A DNA stretch of 12,934 nucleotides from JAITWN01 sp964388175 (GTDB taxonomy: Bacteria > Pseudomonadota > Gammaproteobacteria > SZUA-140), in the NCBI GenBank assembly GCA_964388175.1, contig CAYLYS010000068.1:1-12934 (forward strand). Reading direction: 5' to 3'. Each line of letters begins with the position of its first letter. The first letter of the stretch is position 1. Below the pieces are notes generated by a model. The model saw only the letters and a list, made by a program, of their open reading frames with translations, had not been told where the DNA came from and did not search any database. The position numbers and the translations under genes were made by a program. Below, piece after piece: positions 6,860 through 12,934 of the stretch.

Positions 6860-8050
6860 ATGAAACCGACATCTTTTCATCCTCCGCAAAGAACGCTGAT
6901 GGGGCCGGGTCCCTCCGACGTCAGCCCCAGAGTGCTCGCGGCAATGGCGCGCCCGACCCTGGGCCATCTCGACCCCGCCTTCGTCGCCATGATGGAAGAG
7001 GTCAAGGCAATGCTGCAGTATGCCTTGCAGACCGGCAACAACTTGACCTTCCCGGTCTCGGCACCGGGTTCGGCAGGCATGGAAACCTGCTTCGTCAACC
7101 TGGTCGAACCCGGCGACAAAGTCATCGTGTGCCAGAATGGCGTCTTCGGCGGACGCATGAAGGAAAACGTGCTGCGCTGCGGCGGCGTGCCAGTCATGGT
7201 GGAAGATGCCTGGGGGCGCGCCGTCGACCCGCAGAAGCTCGAGGACGCCCTGCGCGCGCACCCCGATGCGCGCATCGTCGCCTTCGTGCATGCGGAAACA
7301 TCGACCGGCGCATGCTCCGACGCGCGCCTACTGACGGAGATTGCCCATCGCCACGACTGCCTCACCATCGTGGATGCCGTCACCTCGCTCGGCGGCATTC
7401 CCCTGCTGCTCGACGAATGGCAGCTCGACGCCGTTTATTCCGGCACCCAGAAATGTCTGTCCTGCGTACCAGGGCTCTCCCCGGTCAGCTTCAGCGAGCG
7501 CGCCAAAGAAACCATCGGCAAACGCAAGCATCCCGTTCAGAGCTGGTTCCTCGATCTCAGCTTGGTCATGTCCTACTGGAGCGGCGGCGGCAAACGCAGC
7601 TACCATCATACCGCGCCGGTCAACACGCTTTACGCCTTGCATGAAGCGCTCGTCATCCTGCAGGAAGAAGGACTGGAGCAGGCGTGGCGGCGTCACGCCC
7701 GGCATCACCGCGCGCTGCGCGCCGGCATCGAAGCACTGGGGCTGGAGTTCGTGGTGCCCGAAGCCGAGCGCCTGCCGCAGCTCAACGCCATCCGCATCCC
7801 CGACGGGGTCGACGATGCGGCCGTGCGCACGCAGCTGCTCAAGGAATACCAACTGGAAATCGGCGCCGGTCTCGGCGCCATGGCGGGCAAGGTCTGGCGC
7901 ATCGGCCTGATGGGGCATGCCTGCAATGAACGCAACGTGCTGCTCTGTCTCGGCGCGCTGGAAGACGTGCTCAGCAGCCGCAAGGCGCCCATCGAACACG
8001 GTCGGGCACTGGCAGCCGCCCGCGAACAGTTCGTTCGCCAGATCAGCTGA
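6860..8050 (+). CDS. Alanine/serine-glyoxylate aminotransferase (class V, PLP)
   Basis: A PLP-dependent class V aminotransferase of the AGXT/serine-glyoxylate type, 396 residues, transferring the amino group of alanine or serine to glyoxylate to give glycine plus pyruvate or hydroxypyruvate. The N-terminus has the family hallmark RTLMGPGPSDVSPRVL followed by LGHLDPAF. The PLP-binding Asp is D172 in VDAVTSLGG and the Schiff-base lysine is K198 in YSGTQKCLSC. The C-terminus (VWRIGLMGHACNERNVLLCLGALEDVL) is also typical. The reading frame is open for 200 codons upstream, inside glcF, but the family start and the ribosome binding site point to ATG 6860. Its position right behind glcDEF suggests it takes the glyoxylate they produce. 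Which amino donor it prefers (alanine, serine or another) cannot be decided from sequence. Confidence 0.93.
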   Translation: MKPTSFHPPQRTLMGPGPSDVSPRVLAAMARPTLGHLDPAFVAMMEEVKAMLQYALQTGNNLTFPVSAPGSAGMETCFVNLVEPGDKVIVCQNGVFGGRMKENVLRCGGVPVMVEDAWGRAVDPQKLEDALRAHPDARIVAFVHAETSTGACSDARLLTEIAHRHDCLTIVDAVTSLGGIPLLLDEWQLDAVYSGTQKCLSCVPGLSPVSFSERAKETIGKRKHPVQSWFLDLSLVMSYWSGGGKRSYHHTAPVNTLYALHEALVILQEEGLEQAWRRHARHHRALRAGIEALGLEFVVPEAERLPQLNAIRIPDGVDDAAVRTQLLKEYQLEIGAGLGAMAGKVWRIGLMGHACNERNVLLCLGALEDVLSSRKAPIEHGRALAAAREQFVRQIS

Positions 8051-8052
8051 GT

Positions 8053-8071
8053 GGATTCACCCCGTGAATCC
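8053..8071 (+). repeat. Inverted repeat directly after the aminotransferase stop
   Basis: ggattcac (8053-8060) and gtgaatcc (8064-8071) form a perfect 8-bp stem with a ccc loop, 2 bp after the stop codon. No T tract follows. It may protect or help end the glc transcript, or be chance. Confidence 0.5.
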
Positions 8072-8121
8072 GCCCGGCAAAACCGCAGTATGAGAGTCTC
8101 GTCGGGCCACAGACAGTAAGT

Positions 8122-8158
8122 ATCATCCCTCCGGCGGTTGTACCGCCGGAGGGATGAT
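8122..8158. terminator. Perfect 17-bp stem-loop between convergent operons
   Basis: atcatccctccggcggt (8122-8138) is followed by a 3-nt loop, tgt, and its exact complement (8142-8158). The stem has 17 pairs without mismatch and is very stable in RNA from either strand. It sits between two operons that converge, the usual place for a bidirectional terminator. Neither side has a U tract: the + strand runs into eight G (8159-8166) and the - strand into acttactg. It is therefore not a standard Rho-independent terminator. A role as an RNA 3'-end block, a REP-like element, or a Rho-assisted stop is inferred. The hairpin is certain and its function is not. Confidence 0.6.
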
Positions 8159-8209
8159 GGGGGGGGATTGATTCCGTTCGGCGCGAAATCCTTTTCAACA
8201 AACCCAACA

Positions 8210-8227
8210 GTCTCACTGTAATGAGAC
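8210..8227. repeat. Small inverted repeat near the 3' end of the RND gene
   Basis: gtctca (8210-8215) and tgagac (8222-8227) are perfect 6-bp arms around 6 nt, 25 bp beyond the RND stop codon. On the minus strand it lies just after the pump gene and could be part of its 3' end. No T tract follows. The rest of the 201-bp gap (8051-8251) shows no gene. Confidence 0.35.
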
Positions 8228-8251
8228 CCCTCGCGGCGCTGGAAGTTCAAA

Positions 8252-11200
8252 CTATCTCGTCTCTCCCCGCGCGCCGTCGCCCCGCCGCCCACTTCCGAAC
8301 ATGAGCCTAAAAAGGGATCCGACGTCCTTGCCGATGCCGAATGCCGCGGGCACCGAAAACAGCGTGATCAGCGTCGAGCACATCAGCCCCCAGGACAGCG
8401 CCATCGCCATCGGTGCGACGAACGGATCGTAGCCACCCCAGCCGTAAGCCGTAGGCAGCAGTCCGACCACCGTAGTCACCGCCGTCAGCAGCACCGCGCG
8501 CAAGCGACGCTGCCCGGCTTCCACTATCGCTTCGCGCCAGGGCCGGCCCTGGGCGATCAGACGCTGGATGAAGATCGCCATGACCAGCGAAGCATTGACG
8601 ACCACACCGGACAGCGCCACGAACCCCATCAGCGCCATGAATGACAGCGGCTGACCGTGCAGGAAAAAACCCAGAACGACGCCGATTATGCCGAACGGGA
8701 TCGCCAGCATGACCAGCAGCGGATACACCATGCTGTTGAACTGGATGGCCAGAATGACAAAGATGCCGAGCAGCGCAAAAGCGAAGCTGAAGACGAGCGC
8801 ATTCACCGACTCCTCCGCTCTTTCCTCTTCTCCTCCGAGCTGGTAGCGCAGCACTCCGGCATCGTCGCCCAGCCACTGCGCCTCCCGTTCCTTCACCAGC
8901 CTGTTCAGTTCCTGCGAAGTCATGTGGCTGCGATCGACCTCGGCGGAAACCGTCACGATACGCTCGCCATTCTTGCGTCGGATGGCCGTGGTTCCCGGCG
9001 TTTCTTCCAGATGAACGATGCGGCCGAGCGGCACCAGTCCGCCGCGAGCGCCGGGGATCTCCAGCTTCAACAGCGCCTGCATGTCGCGCTGCGCATCCTC
9101 GGGATAACGGATGGTGACATCCACTTCGTCCTTCCCGCGCATCAGCGTGGAAACCGGAAAACCGTCGAACGCGGCGCGGACATGATTGGCCACCGTGGCA
9201 AGATCCACTCCCGCATAGGCGGCGCGGGCACGATCGAGCACGATGCGCAACTCGGGATCGCCGGCTTCGAGATCGCTTTCCACGGCATAAACGCCGTCGA
9301 TGCCGCTCAGCATGTCGATCAGACGCTCCGCCGCGCGCTGCTGTGCGCTTTCATCGCGGCTGCTGAGCTCGACCTGCAGTGAACGCCCCAGCGGTGGCCC
9401 CACCGCTTCCGTGGAAAAACTGATTTCCATGTCTGGAAACAGCGCAGGCACGGTCGACTGGATATCATCCATCACCTCGTGCACGGCAATGGTCCGGTCG
9501 GTAAACGGGATGAGCACGACGCGCACGAAGCCAAAACGGTCACCCACCTGTTTTACCGCCTCACGCTGATCAGCGCTGTTTTCGCCCGCGATCAGGGTCG
9601 TGGTTTCGAGGATGGCCGGATCGATGCGCGCGCGCACGGCCTGCTCGAGTTCGAGCAAGGCGTCGCGCGTCTGCTCCAGCGTGGTGCCGGACGGCATGCT
9701 GACGCGCAGATAGAACTGCGACTCCGCGCCCGAAGGAAAAAGCTGGAAGCGCATCTGTCCGGCAACGAAGATACTGCCCAGCAGAGCGAGCATCGTCAGG
9801 GCGACCGTCAGGTAGCGCCAGCGCACGGCGTAACGCAGCAGCACCGCATACAAACCGGCGATGCGCGTGAACAATGAGCGCGAACGAGGCTTGTGCCGCG
9901 CGCCGGCAATGAGACGAATATGATTCGGCAGCGCCAGCAGCGCCTCCAGCCATGAAAACAGCAGCAGCGTGATGACGACGAGCGGCATGGCGGCGACGAA
10001 TTTGCCGATGATGCCCTCCATGAACAGCAAGGGCACGAAGGCGATGATGCTGGTCAGCACCGTGGTCGTGATCGGCCCCACCAGCTCCGCCGTACCGACG
10101 ACCGCGGCGCGCGCCGGCGACATGCCGCCTTCCAGATACCAGCCGACGTTCTCGCCGATGATGATACCGTTATCGACGATCAGGCCGATCACCAGAATGA
10201 AGGCGAACATGGTCAGCAGATTCAACGTGATCCCGCTGGCATACAGCACCGCCAGGCCGGCGAAGAAAATGATCGGCAACCCCCAGGCGGTGCTCACGGC
10301 GATCGCCGGGCGCAGACCGACCAGCAGAATGCCCAGCAGCAGGGCCAGACCGATCACGCCATTGCTGGTCAGCACGCCCAGGCGCAGGCGCGTGACCGTG
10401 GAGAAATCGCCGTAGATCTCGATGCCGATACCTTCGCCATAGACGCCGGGAACGGTGGCGAGATAATCGCGGACGCGGTCGACGAGCGCGAGCAGATCGT
10501 CCCCTCCCTGTTTGAGCACGATCATATTGACCGCGTTCTGCCCCTGCGCGGCGACGTAGCGGCGCGGTCGTTCCAGCGTTTCGGTGACGGTAGCGACATC
10601 GCCGAGGCGCAGGACATCGCCGCGCTCGGTGGCGCGGATGACCAGCGCAGCGGCATCTGCCGCCGAGACGAATTCACCGACGATGCGAATGATGCGCTGG
10701 CCCTCTTCGCCCTGCAGCCGGCCGCCGGGAGCCGTCACGTTCCAGCCCCGCACCAGTTGCGCGACATCCTGGATCGACACCCGGTGTCGTCGCATACGTT
10801 CGGGATCGAGCACGATGCGGATCTCTTCTTTCTGCTCGCCCTGCACGAGCACGTTCGCCACCCCGGCAATGGCGCGCACGTCATCCTCTATGCGATCGCT
10901 GATCCGTTTCAGTGTCAGCGGATCGAAAGCGCCGAAGACGGAAAAGGACAGCACCGGCATCTGTTCCGACTTGACCTCGATGATGAGCGGATCCGCCGGC
11001 AGGTCGGCGGGAAGATCCGCGCGCTCGATCGCCTGCTGCACCTCGGAGGCGAGGCGCGCACGATCGCCGTAGCCGGGATCGATCTCGATCAGCATCTGCA
11101 TGGAACCGGGATAGGCGGTCGATCGTATGCTGCGGATGCCATCCATGCCTTTGGTTTCCTTCTCGATCGGGATGAGAAGGCGCGATTCGACTTCACGCGG

Positions 11201-11368
11201 CGAGGCGCCGAGATAATTGGCCGTGATCATCAGCACGTCGAAATTGATGGCGGGAAACGCTTCGCGCTGAATGGCGTAAGCGGCATACAAGCCGGCGACG
11301 AGCAGCATCACCGAGCTCAGATTGACCAGCAGGCTCCTCTCCGCCAGATAGGCGATCACGCGCGTCAT
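8252..11368 (-). CDS. RND efflux transporter permease subunit (AcrB-like)
   Basis: An inner-membrane RND (resistance-nodulation-division) pump of 1038 residues, the usual size. It would export small molecules by proton antiport through a tripartite complex. TM1 lies near residues 15-33 (MLLVAGLYAAYAIQREAFPAI), a first periplasmic porter/docking region at about 34-330, TM2-6 at about 330-465, TM7 at about 512-534, a second periplasmic region to about 850, and TM8-12 to about 1020. TM4 reads GLIVDNGIIIGENV with D399-N400 where AcrB has D407-D408. TM10 reads SGVVVNASLVM, with V924 at the position of AcrB K940. Start: ATG 11368 gives the normal RND N-terminus MTRVIAYLAERSLLVNLSS and overlaps the stop of the upstream TolC-like gene by 4 bp (ATGA). 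The longer frame to 11428 lies inside that gene. The sequence matches AcrB/HAE-type pumps more than CusA-type metal pumps. Substrate unknown. No adaptor gene follows, as the next gene converges. Confidence 0.95.
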   Translation of the reverse strand: MTRVIAYLAERSLLVNLSSVMLLVAGLYAAYAIQREAFPAINFDVLMITANYLGASPREVESRLLIPIEKETKGMDGIRSIRSTAYPGSMQMLIEIDPGYGDRARLASEVQQAIERADLPADLPADPLIIEVKSEQMPVLSFSVFGAFDPLTLKRISDRIEDDVRAIAGVANVLVQGEQKEEIRIVLDPERMRRHRVSIQDVAQLVRGWNVTAPGGRLQGEEGQRIIRIVGEFVSAADAAALVIRATERGDVLRLGDVATVTETLERPRRYVAAQGQNAVNMIVLKQGGDDLLALVDRVRDYLATVPGVYGEGIGIEIYGDFSTVTRLRLGVLTSNGVIGLALLLGILLVGLRPAIAVSTAWGLPIIFFAGLAVLYASGITLNLLTMFAFILVIGLIVDNGIIIGENVGWYLEGGMSPARAAVVGTAELVGPITTTVLTSIIAFVPLLFMEGIIGKFVAAMPLVVITLLLFSWLEALLALPNHIRLIAGARHKPRSRSLFTRIAGLYAVLLRYAVRWRYLTVALTMLALLGSIFVAGQMRFQLFPSGAESQFYLRVSMPSGTTLEQTRDALLELEQAVRARIDPAILETTTLIAGENSADQREAVKQVGDRFGFVRVVLIPFTDRTIAVHEVMDDIQSTVPALFPDMEISFSTEAVGPPLGRSLQVELSSRDESAQQRAAERLIDMLSGIDGVYAVESDLEAGDPELRIVLDRARAAYAGVDLATVANHVRAAFDGFPVSTLMRGKDEVDVTIRYPEDAQRDMQALLKLEIPGARGGLVPLGRIVHLEETPGTTAIRRKNGERIVTVSAEVDRSHMTSQELNRLVKEREAQWLGDDAGVLRYQLGGEEERAEESVNALVFSFAFALLGIFVILAIQFNSMVYPLLVMLAIPFGIIGVVLGFFLHGQPLSFMALMGFVALSGVVVNASLVMAIFIQRLIAQGRPWREAIVEAGQRRLRAVLLTAVTTVVGLLPTAYGWGGYDPFVAPMAMALSWGLMCSTLITLFSVPAAFGIGKDVGSLFRLMFGSGRRGDGARGETR

Positions 11369-12867
11369 GGTATCGTTCCATCGACGGTATCGATGCCCAA
11401 TACCGACAGCAGTATGCCGCGCGCCCATGCATGCTGGTATTCGGCGAGCAGCAGAGCGAGGCGCTGCAACTCCGCATCGCGCTCGGCCGCCGCCAGCTCG
11501 CCTTCGAACTGGATCAATGTTGCGCTGTCCGAGCGTCCGTCGCGATAGCGCTCGAATTCGGCCTCGAATTTCCGGCGCTCCGCCACGCTGCGCTGCACGG
11601 ACAGGCGCAAGGTTTCCTCGCCGCTGATCAGCGTGACATCGAGCGCGGACAATTCATCGCGCAATTGCTCCGACACTTGCTGACGGCGAGCGATGAGACG
11701 CTCCCGCTCCAACTCGGCAGCGAGCAGTCCGGCATGCGCACCGCGGCGGCCCAGCGTATCGCGCAGTTCCACGGACAGACTGAAAAACCGATCGCGCGGA
11801 TCGATGGCAAAAGCATCGAGCGGTTCCCGATCGAGCGCAAAGGCACCGGCCTCGACGATCAGATCGAACTGCGGGCGGGTGCTTTCCCGCGCCATGCGAA
11901 TCCGCGCCTCGGCGATGTCCAGCTCGCGCTCGAGCAATTTCAGTTCGGGCCGAGATGCAAGCGCCTGCCGCATCGCCTCCTCCAGCCGCGGTGTCTTGAT
12001 CTCTCCGTGCGGGACGACGGGCTGCAGCGCGGCATCGGCATCGCGCAGCATGAGCCGGTTCAGTTCCACACGATCGGCGCGTGCCTGTGCCCGTGCGCGC
12101 TGCAGATCGAGCGCACGCGCCGCGAGCAATGCTTCGCTCTGCATACGATCAGCCGCCTCGATCAGGCCGAACTCCTCGCGGAAGCGCTGATGTTCCACCA
12201 GACGATGGGCGCGTTCCAGGCTGTCGACGGCAAGATGAATGCCGACTTCGTCGGCGAGCAGACGAAAATAGGATGCCAGCGTCTGCAGAGCGAGCGCCTG
12301 CGTCAGCGTCTGGTGCTGCAGGTGCGCGGCATCGACGCCCGTCGCGGCGACTGTCAGCGTTTCGTGATAATCGACACGGCCGGCGCCGCGAAACAAGGGA
12401 TGGCGGTAATTGACGGCAACGCCGCCGCGATAGGCCGGATTGAGCAGCGCCAGCTGGGCGGCGAACGGCGAATCGAACTGCTGGCGGGTGCGCGAATAAT
12501 CAACCGTGACGCCCAGCGCGCCGCCGCCGCTCAGCGACTGATTCAGGCTGCCGGTGAAGGCGGCGCTGCGGGACTCGGCGGGCTGGAAACCACTCAGCAC
12601 AGGCGAGCGATCATCGGCCACACCCAGCCTCAGGCCCAGCACGGGATCGAGAGCAGACTCGGCGCGCGCCAATTCCGCATCGGCGATCGCGGCGTCGTAG
12701 CCAGCCACGCGCAGCGCGGGATGACGCTCGAACACGGTATGCAGTACGGCTGCCAGCGAATGCTCTGCCTGCTCATCCCCAGCGACCACGGGAACCCCGG
12801 CCAGCGTCAGCCAGACCACCGTCAGCGCCGCCACGGCCACGCCTATACGCACGGCTTCGTGCGGCAT
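11365..12867 (-). CDS. TolC-family outer-membrane efflux protein
   Basis: An outer-membrane channel of the OEP/TolC family, 500 residues from the chosen start, which would link the RND pump to the outside. The ATG at 12867 gives a signal peptide: a short N-region with Arg7, a hydrophobic stretch IGVAVAALTVVWLTLAGVPVV, and a likely signal peptidase I site near VVAG-DEQ. No lipobox cysteine is seen, unlike OprM-type lipoproteins. Two OEP repeats follow, each rich in Ala, Glu, Arg and Leu as expected for the long coiled-coil tunnel helices (for example HPALRVAGYDAAIADAELARAES near the N-terminus and SRPELKLLERELDIAEARIRMA in the second half). A Ser/Gly-rich stretch with alternating hydrophobic residues (SLNQSLSGGGALGVTVDYSR) fits a beta-barrel strand. 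A TTG at 12930 could extend the frame, but it would put 21 residues before the signal peptide. The stop overlaps the RND start (ATGA). The 5' region beyond is AT-rich, so it may be the first gene of its operon. Confidence 0.93.
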   Translation of the reverse strand: MPHEAVRIGVAVAALTVVWLTLAGVPVVAGDEQAEHSLAAVLHTVFERHPALRVAGYDAAIADAELARAESALDPVLGLRLGVADDRSPVLSGFQPAESRSAAFTGSLNQSLSGGGALGVTVDYSRTRQQFDSPFAAQLALLNPAYRGGVAVNYRHPLFRGAGRVDYHETLTVAATGVDAAHLQHQTLTQALALQTLASYFRLLADEVGIHLAVDSLERAHRLVEHQRFREEFGLIEAADRMQSEALLAARALDLQRARAQARADRVELNRLMLRDADAALQPVVPHGEIKTPRLEEAMRQALASRPELKLLERELDIAEARIRMARESTRPQFDLIVEAGAFALDREPLDAFAIDPRDRFFSLSVELRDTLGRRGAHAGLLAAELERERLIARRQQVSEQLRDELSALDVTLISGEETLRLSVQRSVAERRKFEAEFERYRDGRSDSATLIQFEGELAAAERDAELQRLALLLAEYQHAWARGILLSVLGIDTVDGTIP

Positions 12868-12934
12868 GTTGCGGACAGCTCGATGTGAAAACGAATTCTC
12901 ATTGAATAGATAGCTGAGCAAATTTATCAACGAC
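12868..12934 (-). promoter_or_regulatory. AT-rich upstream region of the efflux operon
   Basis: On the minus strand this 67-bp stretch is clearly more AT-rich than the surrounding genes. TTGATA (12930-12925) followed after 16 nt by TATTCA (12908-12903) is a possible but weak -35/-10 pair. An imperfect inverted repeat, tgaaaa (12886-12891) and ttctca (12896-12901), lies between that -10 and the start codon and could be an operator. No strong Shine-Dalgarno stands before the ATG at 12867. The region is cut by the window edge, so a gene further upstream, such as an adaptor protein, cannot be excluded. Confidence 0.35.

Noticed and set aside
8159..8166. G8 run as a possible G-quadruplex
   Set aside because: It is a single uninterrupted G run without three further nearby G tracts on the same strand, so a quadruplex is not supported; such a run may also be a length-error site in sequencing.
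11369..11428. 20-residue extension of the RND pump
   Set aside because: It lies inside the TolC-like gene; the ATG at 11368 gives the standard RND N-terminus and an ATGA overlap.
11431..12888. 485-codon open frame on the plus strand
   Set aside because: Antisense to the TolC-family gene, which has a signal peptide, OEP repeats and coupling to the RND gene; the plus frame shows no family features.
1..12934. CRISPR arrays, tRNA or rRNA genes, insertion sequences, toxin-antitoxin or phage genes
   Set aside because: I looked for spaced direct repeats, cloverleaf-like stems, transposase motifs and small gene pairs and saw none.

Overview
The window is a GC-rich bacterial chromosomal segment, most like a Gram-negative proteobacterium and probably a gammaproteobacterium. 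An RND pump with a TolC-type outer-membrane partner implies an outer membrane. The GlcD protein follows the E. coli GlcD sequence closely from start to end. The taxon is an inference from protein resemblance and base composition; no rRNA or other marker gene is present.

Layout, left to right. (1) Positions 1-414 (+) hold the C-terminal two thirds of a small carboxylesterase/phospholipase-type alpha/beta hydrolase, cut by the window edge. (2) Positions 559-2846 (+) hold a two-gene signalling unit only 2 bp apart: a protein with two cyclic-nucleotide-binding-like domains and a C-terminal rhodanese, then an EAL-HDOD protein. (3) Positions 2965-8050 (+) hold a glycolate-use operon: glcD, glcE, glcF and a class V alanine/serine-glyoxylate aminotransferase. 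glcD is interrupted by a run of 10 N. The reading frame on each side and the comparison with GlcD show this to be an unsized assembly gap with no missing codon, not a real frameshift. (4) Positions 8051-8251 are a 201-bp gap between convergent operons. It holds three inverted repeats, including a perfect 17-bp stem-loop followed by eight G. (5) Positions 12867-8252 (-) hold a two-gene efflux operon: a TolC-family outer-membrane factor, then an RND inner-membrane pump overlapping it by 4 bp (ATGA).

How the genes work together: GlcDEF oxidises glycolate to glyoxylate and the aminotransferase would convert glyoxylate to glycine. This looks like glycolate salvage towards glycine/serine rather than the E. 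coli route through malate synthase, whose gene is not in the window. Such a route would suit an organism that makes 2-phosphoglycolate with RuBisCO, but nothing here shows autotrophy. The efflux pair lacks a periplasmic adaptor gene in the window. The two signalling proteins are probably co-translated, but their inputs and outputs cannot be read from sequence.

I found no CRISPR array, tRNA, rRNA, insertion sequence, integrase or toxin-antitoxin pair, and no convincing wholly new system. The features most worth a second look are the rhodanese fusion with its EAL-HDOD partner, the substituted proton-relay residues of the RND pump, and the perfect hairpin between the convergent operons.
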